Shown here: in pieces, positions 11,784 through 27,900 of the stretch
Position numbering within the stretch: position 1 is the first letter of the stretch
How the letters are laid out: each line of letters starts with the position of its first letter
Origin: Liolophura sinensis
Lineage: Eukaryota > Mollusca > Polyplacophora > Chitonida > Chitonidae
Direction: 5' to 3'
Length of the DNA: 64,000 bases
NCBI RefSeq assembly: GCF_032854445.1
Contig: NC_088304.1
Coordinates: forward strand, 3,782,001 to 3,846,000
Notes under the pieces: model-generated
The model's database searches: none
What the model was told of the DNA's origin: nothing
The model's input: the letters and a program-made list of their open reading frames with translations, nothing else
Made by a program: the position numbers and the translations under genes

Positions 11784-12652
11784 TTATTTATTTATTTTTA
11801 GAATTGTTTCAAGAATGTAAAAATTTCGTTTTAAACTTTAGATTCTGACGTTCCTTTTTCTGGCCAGACTGGGAGCAGTGTCGGTATATCAGGTTTTACC
11901 ATGCACATAACACACAAAGACTGGCAAATTTCATCATTTAAAATGCTTATACATGTACATATAAAGTGGGAATGCATTCACCAGATGGAGCTTGAAACGT
12001 ACTGTTTCATGCAGAAAAAGATCGATGTGACGTCAATGACGTCCTCTGGATCCAAACAGGTTACACCCTGGATCCAAACAAGTTACACCCTCCGCAGTCT
12101 GCTATCATTTTAAGCATCCAATTATATATCCAATTGTGTCACGATTGCAAGGTTTTGTCAAAGTTTTTGACATAAGCGTTAGGAGTAGGTCGACTTGTCG
12201 AGTTGAACTCAGCTGCTTAAGGTCGCCAGATGACGTATACCCAGCTTAATGTTCGTTGAAGACCACATGTCTCCCACCAGTATGACGTGCAAGCATGCCC
12301 GTCACATGCAAGAGGGAATCAATAACAACAATATATAAAAACAAACAAAAAAATAAAAATAAAGGCAATGAGCTTCCTGAGGATTAACCAAGTATGTCTG
12401 TCGAAATCGCATGGCCACTTCTGTGAATATTTAAAGACATTAATTTACCAAAAATGTTTACCTTTACAAACGATAACAGTTTACAAAATTTTTATTAATA
12501 TAAAAATGTGTAAAAGAAACTTAGTGAGTTTATGGATTACCATAATTATACCCTCCACAAGATTAATCTGTGTTGGCCTGTTTATATATCGTCACACGTC
12601 CGTCAATGCATCCATGCGTGCTCCGTCCTGTTTTTCCACTCACTCATTAACA
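11784..12652. other. non-genic stretch
   Basis: No supported gene. A small direct repeat, 'ctggatccaaac' followed by 'aggttacaccct' or 'aagttacaccct', lies at about 12045-12090, just after a 'tgacgtcaatgacgtc' word at 12027-12042. Confidence 0.45.
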
Positions 12653-12693
12653 TGACTGCTGCCGTATGTGTAGTGAAATATTCTTGAGTAAGG
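12653..12693 (+). mobile_element. SINE 3' fragment abutting a minisatellite
   Basis: Reads 'gactgctgccgtatgtgtag', then 'tgaaatattcttgagtaagg', matching the SINE 3' region (gccgtcgtataagtgaaatattcttgagtacggcg). It breaks exactly where the C/A-rich array begins, at 'ggcgccacacaataaacccc'. Confidence 0.65.
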
Positions 12694-14215
12694 CGCCACA
12701 CAATAAACCCCAGCACACCAGGCAAGGCGTCACCCAATAAACCCCAGCACACCAGCCAAGGTGCCACACAATAAATCCCAACAAAACAGCCAAGGCGCCA
12801 CACAATAAACCCCAACAAAACAGCCAAGGCGCCACACAATAAACCCCAACAAAACAGCCAAGGCGCCACACAATAAACCCCAGCACACCAGCCAAGGCGC
12901 CACACAATAAACCCCAGAACACCAGCCAAGGCGCCACACAATAAACCCCAACAAGAAATTAAGCCCCATGCATTAAACACAACAAAACAGCCAAGGTCCC
13001 ATGCAATAAACCCCAACAAGAAAACTAAGCCATATGCAATAAGCCCCAACCAAACAACCAAGGCGCCACAAAATAAACCCCAACAAGAGAACTAAGCCCC
13101 ATGCATTAAACCCTACCAAAACAATCTAAGCGCCACACAGTAAACTCCAACAAGAAAACTATGCGATACGCAATAAACCCCAACAAAACAACCAAGTCTC
13201 CACCAATAAACCCCAACAAGAAAACTAAGCCATGTGCACTAAACCCCAACAAAACAACCAAGGCGCCACAAAATAAACCCCATTAAGGAAACTGAGCCCC
13301 ACGCATTAAACCCCAACAAAACAACCAAGGTTCCCCACAGTTAACTCCGCCTATGCCATGTGCCAAAAAAAACTCTACAAAAGCACCGCCCTATAAACCA
13401 CAACAAACCAAAACACCATCCTATAAACTCCAACAAACCAACGCACAGCCCAATAAACCCCAACAAACCAACCAACGCAACGTCCAAACAACCTCGACAA
13501 AACAACCAACGCATCGCCCAATAAACTCCAACAAACCAACCAACACATCGCCCAAAACTCAAGAAAAAAAACACAAACAACGTACCGCCCAACAAACCCC
13601 AACAAACTAAACCCCAACATACACGTAAATTAAAATATAGCTTACTAAGAAGACTAATCCCCAGGCAATGAATCCCAACAAACCAACCAACGCCCTGCCC
13701 AACAAATCCTAACAAACCAAACAACGCCCTGCCCAACAAATCCTAACAAACCAAACAACGCACCACCCAATAAACTCCAACAAACAAACCAAAGCACCGC
13801 CCTATAACTCCAAACAAATCAACCAATGCACCGCCCTATAAACCACAACAAACAAACCAAAGCACCGCCCTATAACTCCGAACAAACAAACCAAAGCACC
13901 GCCCTATAACTCCAAACAAACCAACCGAAGCACCGCCCTATAAACCACAGTAAACAAACCAAAGCACCGCCCTATAAACCCCAACAAACCAATGCATCGC
14001 TCTATAAACCCCAACAAACCAACGCACAGCCCAATAAACCGCACCAAACCAACAAACGCACCAACCAAACAACCTCAACAAAACAACCAAGGCATCGCCC
14101 AATAAACTGCAACAAACCAACCTACACATCGCCCAAGCTCAGGAGAAAAAAAAAAACACAATCGACGTACCGCCCAATAAACCCTAACAAACTACACCCC
14201 AGCATACATGTAAAT
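12690..14215. repeat. 1.5-kb C/A-rich degenerate minisatellite
   Basis: From 12690 to about 13330 the units are about 34-37 bases, like 'ggcgccacacaataaacccc' followed by 'aacaaaacagccaa'. From about 13340 to 14215 they grade into shorter, more diverged units such as 'caccgccctataaaccacaa' followed by 'caaacc'. The plus strand is almost free of G and rich in A and C, a strong strand asymmetry. Open frames on the minus strand (Leu/Gly/Val/Trp-rich) are products of the repeat. Confidence 0.95.
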
Positions 14216-15328
14216 TAAAATTTAGCCGTCAACATAGACATTCGTATTACGGCAGTCAACCAAAATATACGTTCTATGTCTATGATCGCAAGGCCCATCT
14301 CAAGAACAAGGTTGAACATAAACCATCCAAGACCTACGAAAATATAAAAGAGAATTAAACAGTTTTCAATGCCGTTGGGAAGTCACCAGAATGTTCTGGG
14401 CGAATAAATGAAGAAATGTCGTTACCGAAGTTCAGATGATTGATTACAATGCCGGTACCGCCAAAGTTCCAACCTTGAACCTATGACCACTGGCACTAGA
14501 AATCAGAGCATGGTCAACATAATGGACATAATTTGAAACAAGGACGTCGATAGAATACTACCTTGCCCTACGCCTTTTGCAACGTGAAACACTTTAGAAT
14601 AATTAGCACTTATTTTATGGCAAAATATTTCCTACTGCACCAGATGTAAAAAAAATCACTACATTCAGAAACCTTTCGAATAATATTTTTAGTATAACGT
14701 TTATTGCTTAACCCTGTCAATTACTTTAATAGCATCCTGAAAACATACGAAAGTATACCGCTACAATGAGTACGGTACAATTTCCTTCCGTACCGGTACA
14801 AAACTACATCTGCTCTATTGTCCTCTATATGTTTTATATTTTTGTAGAATTAACATTTCAGTGATCTTAAACACAACAGTGCCTATAGCTATGAGCCAGT
14901 AGGTACCAGTGCTAATGTCCTCTGATTTAACAAACAAAGAATAAATAAACAATAAGATATTTAAATAAAATTATATAGTTTGCCACAAAAACATTCGTCT
15001 GACTTGATCAAAAGTCGGTAAAAGACTCAACAAAAAGAGATGGAGTATTGGCGGGATTAAAGGAGAGTGGAGGTGGAATAGATGAATCAGATAGTGAAAG
15101 GTCTGGCTCGTTGCCGCTGAGGCTAATTAATGAGGTCGAGAGTTCGAATCCAGCTCCCGCCAATATCAGCTGTGGTTTTAGGTCAGGATGTTTGTTAGGT
15201 TATTGAATCACTAAGATGGATCAGTTACAATTATGTAATTAAAAATACATGTGTAAATGTAACCTACATCTATAATGTACATATACATACGTATTATAGG
15301 TTTTTATATTATAGGATTTAGGTTACCC
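14216..15328. other. non-genic stretch with a tRNA-like SINE head
   Basis: Mostly featureless AT-rich DNA. Around 15095-15175 a segment ends 'gagttcgaatccagctcccg', which carries a box-B-like word (gttcgaatcc) of a tRNA-derived SINE. It is followed by 'gctgtggttttaggtcagga'. A related segment occurs at 58405-58520. Confidence 0.5.
15095..15200 (+). mobile_element. tRNA-derived SINE head fragment
   Basis: A box-B-like gttcgaatcc sits in 'gaggtcgagagttcgaatcc', followed by 'agctcccgcc' and 'tggttttaggtcagga'. The same order (gctcgaatccagctc, then gactgtggattaagtcagga) appears at 58465-58512, supporting a shared family. It is not a functional tRNA: no cloverleaf can be drawn around it. Confidence 0.5.
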
Positions 15329-16636
15329 GTAGCTTCTGTATGTCTCAGTGTGGCACCTCCACTGATGGGACTAGGACATGTAGTGTTTAGTTAAACTGGT
15401 AATGAATTCATCCTACAACCCTGTAGCTTCTGTATGTCTCAGTGTGGCACCTCCACTGATGGGACTAAAACATGCAATGTTTAGTTAAACTGGTAATGAA
15501 TCATCTCACATCCCTGTAGCTTCTGTATGTCTCAGTGTGGCACCTCCACTGATGGGACTAAGACATGCAATGTTTAGTTAAACTGGTAATGAATTCATCC
15601 TACAACCCTGAAGCTCCTGTATGTCTCAGTGTGGCACCTCCACTGATGGGACTAAGACATGCAATGTTTAGTTAAACTGGTAATGAATTCATCCCACAAC
15701 CCTGAAGCTCCTGTATGCCTCAGTGTGGCACCTCCACTGATGGAATTAAGACATGCAATGTTTAGTTAAACTGGTAATGAATTCATCCTACAACCCTGAA
15801 GCTCCTGTATGCCTCAGTGTGGCACCTCCACTGATGGGACTAAGACATGCAATGTTTAGTTAAACTGGTAATGAATTCATCCTACAACCCTGAAGCTCTT
15901 GTATGCCTCAGCGTGGCACCTCCACTGATGGAATTAAGACATGCAATGTTTAGTTAAACTGGTAATGAATTCATCCCACAACCCTGAAGCTCCTGTATGC
16001 CTCAGTGTGGCACCTCCACTGATGGGACTAAGACATGCAATGTTTAGTTAAACTGGTAATGAATTCATCCCACAACCCTGAAGCTCCTGTATGCCTCAGT
16101 GTGGCACCTCCACTGATGGGATTAAGACATGCAATGTTTAGTTAAACTGGTAATGAATTCAGCCCACAATCCTAAAGCTCCTGCATGTCTCAGTGTGGCA
16201 CCTCCACCGATGGAATTAAGACATGCAATGTTTAGTTACACTGGTAATGAATTCAGCCCGCATCCCTGTAGTTTCTGTATGTCTCAGTATGGCACCTCCA
16301 CTGATGGGACTAGGGCATGTAGTGTTTAGTTACACTGGTAATGATTTCATCCCATATACCTGTAGCTTCTGTATGTCTCAGTGAGGCACCTCCACTGATG
16401 GGACTAGGGCATGTAGTGTTTAGTTACACTGGTAATGATTTCATCCCATATACCTGTAGCTTCTGTATGTCTCAGTGAGGCACCTCCACTGATGGGACTA
16501 GGACATGTAGTATTTAGTTACACTGGTAATGAATTCAGCCCGCATCCCTGTCTCAGTGAGGCACCTCCACTGATGGGACTAGGACACGTAGTATTTAGTT
16601 ACACCTGTAATTAATTCAGAGCACATCCCTGTAGCC
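15329..16636. repeat. satellite-like array, about 14 x 94 bp
   Basis: Units of 94 bases begin at 15329, 15423, 15516 and so on. Each reads 'gtagcttctgtatgtctcag', 'tgtggcacctccactgatgg', 'gactaggacatgtagtgttt', 'agttaaactggtaatgaatt', then 'catcctacaaccct'. Copies near the two ends share 'gtagcttctg' and the middle ones share 'gaagctcctg', so there are subfamilies. One unit near 16540 is shortened. Confidence 0.95.
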
Positions 16637-18858
<2,222 letters not shown>

Positions 18859-18985
18859 ATAAAATTCCAAATATACTAGCCATTACAGCAGGATGGAACC
18901 CACAGAAGATGTGAGGCGTATCAATGGGGTGGAAGTTCGCTTCCCATACAAGCCCTACCCCTCTCAGATTAGTATGATGGCTAAG
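18859..18985 (+). CDS. BRIP1: BRIP1 first coding exon, Q motif
   Basis: A good acceptor (aatttttag) ends at 18858, so 18859-18892 is probably 5' UTR spliced to an upstream non-coding exon. The ATG at 18893 opens '[20 protein letters not shown]', then 'PYPSQ', the Q motif of FANCJ (human has 'FPYKAYPSQ'). The exon ends at an AAG|gtcagt donor after 31 codons. Confidence 0.92.
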
Positions 18986-21900
18986 GTCAGTTATCAACAT
19001 TGTTAGTACAGATTTTTAAAGTTTAGTATGTCCTGATCAAGCTTTCATGAAGAAAATACTTTATGCTGTATATGTGAAAACTGGCCTCTGTCACATCATA
19101 TTTCGATAAAATACAAAAAAAATCAGTCTTAGACTTGCATGTATGTATTTTACTTTTATTTTTATTTTCTGATAATTCCACCTTTAAAACTAATGATAAA
19201 TATGATTACACTGTTTACCATGTATATGTTTGGTTTGATATTTTAGATTATAGCTGGTCTGAAAAACAGACAGAACTGTTTATTAGAGAGCCCCACAGGA
19301 AGTGGTAAAAGCCTGGCTCTGCTCTGCTCTGCTCTGGCGTGGCAAGCTGGACAACGAGGTGAGAACATCTGCCTGTGTTATACTTCTCTTATTGTATTTC
19401 ACCTAAAGGTTGCTGCCAGTATGTGAAAGTGCATTCTTAGAAGCAAATAATGGCCTTATAATGATACCTTTAGTACCAACATAGCCAAAGTTGTAATTAA
19501 AAACATGGCAAACCTTGGTTCAACTTGTTTGATGCAAAAGTTTGAACAAAAGTTTATAACTGTTCAAAGATGGGTTACCGATGCCTGCTGTGACACATCA
19601 GCCTACTCAGGGAATCGGTGCATGCCAGATGTAATGTAGCGACTGAATTTTGACACGGAGAAAGTTTTCTGATTGTACAGTATACCAAACAAGGCCATTT
19701 TGACTTTATCAGTAAATTTTCACACTTTGCTGATGGTATTTTATGTCCTACAATGTGACGTAGCCTTAAAGGTCACTGGTTAATTCAGTAGTCGTGGCAC
19801 TTAGCTTGTCGTGAGAATTATACTCCATGATAACAGACCTTATTATTCAGCTTTAACACAATACTGATGGTATATTATGTCATACGGTACAAGGCATTTA
19901 ACTTTATCACTCAGTAAATCAGTCAAATCAGTGATTTAACCCCACTGGTCATAGGAACATGTGTATTTTCTTTCAGAACTGGCAAGAATAGAAGATCAGG
20001 AGAGAAGCAATGTAGAAAATGGTCGGTTACAAGGTTTCATGCACATTAGAACTGAATGTAATTTTGTTTGTGAAGTTTGTTTATTTGGTGCTTAACAAAG
20101 AGGGCCAGAACTGACTGGTGGCATATTTTAATTGAATAGTGTCAAGTCTGGTGTCTTTGTCATGGTGGCACAGTGAGGCAGTAGTATAAATATATATACT
20201 CTTTTGGCATGTTTACATGATGTGTATTCAGGCATATTCTTAGGATGTTATTCTGTGTAGATTGATGAAATTATATGTTTTTTGAAGTCTTGAAATTAGT
20301 CACCAAAATTGTGATGTTTTGTTTCCAAAATCACTCCAAAAAGGTGTTATATCAAACCCATAGTTGCTCTTTCATATGCTGAAACGTTGAGGAATGAGGG
20401 TATGTGGATGAGGTCTGGTGTGATACAAGGAGGCACTATGGTAATATGGCAGAAACACTAATTTCAGAGATATTAAACCGTAAGCTCACACATTGGTTCA
20501 TTTATTAAAGTGGGCTTTATATACACTTTAGGAAGGGTAAATCTCTGGGGGGAATTTATTTGCTGATTTGTTTTCTGTTTGAAGGGATATGTACTTGTAA
20601 TAATGGGAAGACTCTCTCTCCTGGGGCGAATGGGTGCCCTATGCCCCAGGCTGCCCCTATCATGTCCCCTCATTTCCCCGCCACACCTGTGAGCCAACCA
20701 CTATCCCCTGGAGTTGATGGAACACCCACGCCCAATAGTAACAACCCACGCTCATTGCTAAACACCAGTAAACTAGGTAAGAATTTGGTTATTTTGCATT
20801 CAACAGTAAAGTGAAAGCTTTTGACAAACAAAATATTCAAAACTGTATACCTTGGGGTGTGAAATTCTGACTGCACACATGCATAAGTACAGGTGAATTT
20901 AAGAAGGTGCATGTAACCACTTTGTTGTAGGTACACTGCAGAGCAAGTAACAGGATCTGTCACAAGATACATTAATGTTATAAAATAAAGAATCTACATG
21001 AGAAATGTTATTTGACTTCATAAAAAGACAATCAAAACTCATCCATTACCATGATTGTTGACATTTGTTTAAGTTGTAATTTCGATCTAAATGCACCCTA
21101 TCCACAAATTAGCCAAGATACAGGTAAATAAAATTTAAGTTTCATCATATATCGTACCTGATGTCTCATATGTATGGAAGAACAGATTACATCAGGATAG
21201 GGTACAATTTGTCGGGGAATTTCACATATGACTGAATCAAGTGAAACATGGTGAAGCGCAACAAAGTTAAAAGACTTCTTTAACCGTGGCACTGACAGTA
21301 ATTGATCACGTGCCACAGACCATGTGACTGTTGTCGGTGTGAGTCAAGATGAAGACAAAACAACAACAATACGGTAATGACCTAAAGTTTTGCACGTGAG
21401 CTTCTATCGTTTACTTTCGCACGATCTGAGCTGGCAGCAAGATGACAGAATAGAGTGATGGGCCCCCACGCTCATTTCATTAACCTGCATGGCACTTGGC
21501 AACTCTGGCTGCTGTGCCTTGCCACATGGGGCCAAGTCACTGACAGTGACGTGTGCAGGTCTCCCAACTCCTAGGCCTACATGTACATCTCTAAATATAC
21601 CCATGAATGAAATTGAAGAAAGTATCAAGACAGGCAGTGATTATTACAAATACTGCTGTCTCAAAGCGTGACCATGCCAAACAAGTAATGTAAATGCACA
21701 ATGTATACTGCAGACGAATTGATTGTTTGGGTTAGGCCTACACGTGGAAGTCACCTAACACCGTTATCTGGTGAAAGGTTGTCTGCAGAGAGCCCTCATT
21801 ATGCAAGGAACATGTGTACAACTGTATTTCAGCTAAAAATGAATTTCTATGAGAAATATCTGTCATCAGCTTCTTTCCATGTAATTCCAATTCAGCCTGT

Positions 21901-24900
21901 CAGTTTGCATGCACGTTTTGCTTCTTTACAGTCGGAACTAATTGTCCTCCTGTTACAGAAGAGTTCCCTTTCCTACGGTTTTATATTGGAAACCTCCCAT
22001 TAAACACAGAAAACACATACTCCATCCAAGGTTCCCGAAAACTATCATGATTTACTTTTACCCCGTTTCTGTAGCACTGTGTGAGAGTCTGGCATATCGG
22101 GAGAGAGGAAATGTCGGTATCACATTAGGAGTTTGCACAACACTGACATGGGGCCTCTGGCTTTATATTCATAAAAAATTGATGTTTTATGATTTCTTCT
22201 ATGCAAATTTGCCCACACGTGATTTACGTGATGCAAACGGCAGGTAAAATCATTGTTTTGCCTTTTGATAGCAAAAATCATGTGATTCATGGGTAGACAC
22301 ATGGAAATCTCAAATCCTGTGATTGTGAGTGGCTTGTATCTACATGTAGATAAAAACCAATCTGTATGACCAAAAGTTCATCCGATGGGACTCGATTAAG
22401 TATTAAGTAAATTAAGTATTCATCTTCACGAAATACAGGTACAAGTTGACAGTCTCACAAATTATGCCAGAATGAATAAGAAATGTTTAGCTGCAGGTGC
22501 AAACATATGTGTGTAGGTGTTGCTTTAATCACAGTTTGACACCTTCATCTCCCCTGCTAGTAGGCCTAATATACACGTATTGATTTGCAGTATGCTAAAT
22601 TCTGCCACAGCTGTGAGTACGGAGAGACTTTCAGTTTGAAAACAGATATTTGATTTACCATATTGTTGTTGCCTTGATAAAGGTACTGGGTAGTCACGCT
22701 TTATCTCCAAAGAGTTTTCTCCCAAATTCCCATTTATCACAAAATAGCAATAATAAAACAATGAACCTGTGACGGGCATGTGCTAAAATCATTATAATTA
22801 AAACTGAAGAAAACATGAATTGTTGATGGTTGGAGCATAGACTAACTGCTCAGTGAAACATGAACTGTTGGTGGTAGGAGCATAGACTAACTGCTCAGTG
22901 AAGCATGAACTGTTGGTGGTAGGCGCATAGACTGACTGCTCAGTGAAGTGTGAACTGTTGGTGGTAGGAGCATAGACTAACTGCTCAGTCAAGCATGAAC
23001 TCTTGGTGGTAGGAGCATAGACTAACTGCTCAGTCAAGCATGAACTCTTGGTGGTAGGAGCACAGACTAACTGCTCAGTGAAGCAAGAGTTTGTTTATAA
23101 CATTCTTGAACTGTCAGTATGATCACCTGACCACCCCTGCTGCTCCCCCACAGCGCACAGCCAGTAACAACCACTATCAACACAATGAATACTGGATACA
23201 CTTTCCAAATCCTAGTGCAAAACTTTAGGCCATTTACAGTAATTGTCAATAGATCGCTGACAAAACCAGTTGGGAAGATCTGTCAATTCTAGGAAGATTA
23301 GATACAAAGACATGGTAAAAAAAAAAATGCAGTCACGATTTTCAGCCAGTTGAAGCTATTGAAACCTGCACTGAAGTATGGAAGTGTGACCGAAAATTAC
23401 AGTTGTAACTTGTTGAAATCTGCACTCTGAGGAGTGTGGGAGTGTGATCGAAAATTGCAGTTGCTGAAATCTGCACTCTGACGAGTATGGAAGTGTGATT
23501 GAAAAATACAGCTGTTTAAGCTTGAACAGGAAAACAAGGCGCAGGGAGAAGGTCGATACTTATTGATAGTCCTAAAGTTTTCCTGTCTTTATTTCAGGAA
23601 TCAGCACTCCAGCACAAACCCTAGCGCGGATGGCTGCTCTGGTCAAGGCTAATGACACTGATGATGATGATGATTTTAAACCCTCTACTAAGAAATTTCC
23701 CACACCTAGATCTGCACAGGTACACTATAACTGGTATAGTTAAATGTCCATAACTTTCACAAACTTTATTTTGTGTTCTACAGGCAATCCAACACTAAAC
23801 AAGCCAAACATTGAATGAAAATAAAAGTGAAAATCCACTTTCTTATTTTGTGTGATCTTAATTTTTTTTTCTTTAATTTGAGTTTCGTGTTTTTCAAGGT
23901 TTTCCCATCATGTAAATGTCTTTTAACAGGAACAGTTGCTGGAACAGTCTACATTTTTCACAAATTTAGATGATTTTTCAATTGTATTTCGATGCCTTCC
24001 TCCGACATCGAAAAACAAGATTCATTCAGCCTGTAAAACAAAAGTTTAACCTCGTGTGGCTTAAGAGAAAAAAGAAGTTGATGCTGATACAGATTCACCA
24101 GCTTCAGTATATGAGGGGTGTATGAAGTTGGGAGATCCTGTGTTTGTAATGGATTTATAGCCCTGTTCACTGTTTTTCAGTGTCATCTGCTATGGAATGA
24201 AATGCCTGATGGGAGAGAAATAAGGCTTAAGACTTTTACCTTTCTGTGTATGAGTTTTGTGTGATAGGCTTTAGACCTATAGGGCTCCACTACTTAAACC
24301 TGACAGCATCCATATAAAATACATCTCAATAAATGCTGTAAATCAGATCAGTTGACAAGAGAAATAATCACAGTAAATAAAACAGCTGTTTTTAGAGAAA
24401 TATAGTCCCTTTAAGAATTAATGCACAAAAATTGAAAATTCATGTAGATTGTTTATGGAAAATTAATTTGTTTTTGTTTCCAGACTGTGTCTAGACTTCC
24501 TCTACAGCTGGCCTACGAGGCAGGTCAAAAACACAGGAAAACCAGTTAAAATCAAATTCCTGTCTAAAGGACCTAATGGACAGTTAACTGAAGAGCAAAA
24601 AGTCATTGTGCTCCCAGCTCATGTACCTGCTCAGAATGTGTCCAATCAAAATGTGCCTGTTCAGATTGTGTCAGGTCAGATTGCATCCAATCAAACTGTG
24701 CCAGGTCAGGTTGTGTCCAATCAAGTTGCACCAGGTCATATTGAGTCCAATCAAATTGTGCCCGATCAGGTTTGTGTCCAATCAAGTTGCACCAGGTCAG
24801 ATTGTGTCCAATCAAATTGTGCCAGGTCAGACAGTAATGAAAACTGGAGTGATCGGTAGTCAAGCGTCCATGGTAATGAATGGTCAGTGCACATCCTCAA

Positions 24901-27900
24901 CACATATGCCTGGTCAAAATGAAACTCTGTCCGACTCTTTAGGCTGTACCTGTGACTGCCAGTCGAAGAAGGGCCCCTCCTCCTCCAAAACGCAAGTAAG
25001 TGACATGTTATCTTTCCATCGTCACAAAACGGAAACAAGGACATGACTAATTCAGGACAAATTATACTACAGGCTTGGAAACTGTGTTGAAGTGTTAAAG
25101 CTGTGCAAACAATAAACATTGATTTATTTATTTATTTGATTGGAGTTTTACGCAAAACTCTAGAATATTTCAGTGGCCAGCAATATTACGGGAAACAGAG
25201 CCTAGGGGAAACCAACGGCCATCTGCATGTTGCCAGCAGGCCTTCCCGTGTACGATTAGAGAGGAAGCCACCATGAGCACGATGGGACCTCACATTGATG
25301 GCATTGGCGAAAGGCACCTGGGTTTATCGTGCTTCGCTAACAAGCTAACTATTTGACCTGGGACTTTGAAGGAGGTACTCTGAAACTGAGGCCTGCGAAA
25401 ACACTATCCATAGCCTACCTATATCTGTCATCGGATATTCGTTAGAAAGTTAAAAACTTCATGCATACATCCTAAGTCCTCTGCTTTGTTGTATATGAAA
25501 GAGCAACGTTCAGTGCAGTTTATGCATGTTTTTAGTTTGATTTTGGAGACAGAACAACATTAGTTGGATGGGTCAGTTTTATGGCCTCACAAAAAGATTA
25601 ATTTTTGTCAGTTTACACAGAATTGGCTTGAATAAACGCCTCCCAAACATGCGAAAAGGTTGAAGAATTACAGTAGTCAATAATTAGGTTTGTGAAATGA
25701 TATTTGTCACCTGTCTACAACTGATAGGTAAGTATAAAAGAAATATGATTAAATGTACATGTATTTAGTTGCTTTGTAATAATGCTCATGAATCAGTTTT
25801 TAAGATTAAATTCAGTCTTTTGTTCTGAGTATATAAGAAATTGAAATTGTCAAAATTAAAGTTGGTCAGTAGTTACATGTGTATTGTTACTTGTGTATGT
25901 GTCGGACAGTAAGGCAATTTATGGAATTTTAGAGTTAGACTACTCTGATATTTAACTAAATGACCAGAAACTTTCGGAATAATGAAATACAAACAGAATA
26001 TTGCGAACCAGTTTGAGAAAAGAAAAAACACACCCACAAAGTGGTCACCTTAGATTACCATTATGTGCTGAAAGGTCAGTTGTGTTCTTGTGGTGAACAT
26101 GAGAGAAAAAACGTACAAACATGATATTGACTAATTTTAGGACTAGCTTCCAGGGGTGTTCCATTTGAGGTGTATGTTATTTGATACTTGGCCATCACTT
26201 GAGATTTTCTGTCTTACTAGGCCTCATTTAGTAATACACTTATTACTGTTGGATTTGAAATCATGTGCAAAAAGGCCGAGAGACGTTTTCCACGAATCAC
26301 TGACTGACTTTAGGGAGTAGTAAACACTCTTGTATCACGGTATTCTGGAGACAAAGACAAAAAATTGTGTAGTTCACAACCATGCCACATGACCCGTGCT
26401 TGACATTTCCTGGATGGGTCAACAAGCACACCCAATTGTGTTTTTTTTCTAAGACATCCTTTTTTTTTTTCTCGAGCCGTTTGAATGCGAAATTGCGCCC
26501 TTCGTGTTGACACTGTTCCGGGACAGTGAACACCGTTAGATTATATTGAGCCCTCTTATGGGTCATTAAGGAGCTGTTGAAATTAAGTTGCCCCTTAAAT
26601 ATCCGGCGGGGCGCGGCAGAGTGCCTGGTCGGCCTGAGGGCACCATGGCCTTAAAATTGACCGGAGTTGAAAGCTAGTTTTTGCATTGTTGTAGAGTCTG
26701 AGATTGGACATTACTGAATTGGGTATTGAATGAGCTGTCACTGGGCGGTGGAACTGTGTGTTACATGATTTGAACAACTAGAATCTATTATATATTGAAG
26801 AACTAAATCGTATATCTTAATTTTTAAGTTGGGCGAACTGGATGGTGTATCACTAAAGAGGCTATACCGAAGATTTTTTGGTCAAATAATTGATCAGCGC
26901 AAGTCAGTTTTCACAGTTTTATATACTGTTTCCACCTTTCGCAAAACCTCCTCATCTCTGCGTGTGTTAATAAAGTTTCTAAAATTTATAAAGCTTTTTT
27001 TAAAGTCTACAATCATTTTAACAGTGTAAATTGTACATCTTTGAGTCTGATGGGAAGTATTTTGACCTGTATTTAGTAAATACAGACAATTTCTGGATTT
27101 TTTGCCTAAAATCTCTGGTATAGCCTTGTTAAAGTGAACCCCCACTTACTAACAGTGTGACTGGACAGTTGTTTTTAAAGAGTTGTTCAATGTGCGTGTA
27201 ATATACAGTGTAAATTTGTAATATATTAACGACTATACTACATCTAAACGTCTTTAGATTCAAACAAAGTCCTTGAATGTTGCCTACACGTACTATTATG
27301 GTACTGAAGGTTCAAAAAGGACAACTAGAACAGATTCATGTATCGGAAATTGCTGTTTTGAATAACATTCATTTGTGTCAGAGGCATTAAACAGCCAAAA
27401 AATAATTAAAAAATAAAATGATTACAGACAATTCAGATTTTCCTTTCATCAATAATACCCTTGTACAGTTCACCTGTAGCATAAGATTATTGTATTTTAA
27501 AAGTCTACTTGGTTGATAGTTTGAGTTCATTTTGTTTTAATTAAATTCAGTTTTAATGAAACTCAGTATTGTTAAAGGTTATAAAAATCAAACTTCATTG
27601 TTTCCAAATTCAATGGTTCAAGATTATCACAGGTCAGTGTCTCTACCGCGGTGTCTGTTCTATTTCAGATTTCTCACACATTTTGCAATGTTCAGGAGTA
27701 TTTACCCATTTTTTAACTGGCAATATTTATAGTTAAGCTTAAGGTTCTCCAAGTTTATCTTTGGGATAATGGATCTAAAAATATTGATTTGAGGATAGTG
27801 GAAATATTTGTAAGCTAATTAATTTATAACACTCGTATAAAGCTAATTTACAGGTTAATTTACAGTATTGATGAGCTAATTGACAGTAAGTTAATTTGCA

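Noticed and set aside
11463-11848. Tyr-Ile repeat open frames (also at 17004-17280)
   Set aside because: Translation of (TA)n microsatellites.
12603-14129. Leu/Gly/Val/Trp-rich minus-strand open frames resembling membrane proteins
   Set aside because: Translations of the C/A-rich minisatellite; several frames are open over the same bases.
22798-23037. Minus-strand frame with 15-residue repeats ([10 protein letters not shown] type)
   Set aside because: An intronic 45-bp minisatellite whose length is a multiple of three; no start context, domain or neighbouring exon.
24603-25119. Minus-strand frames over BRIP1 exon 6 rich in Asp/Trp/Gln
   Set aside because: Antisense shadows of the 30-bp coding repeat.
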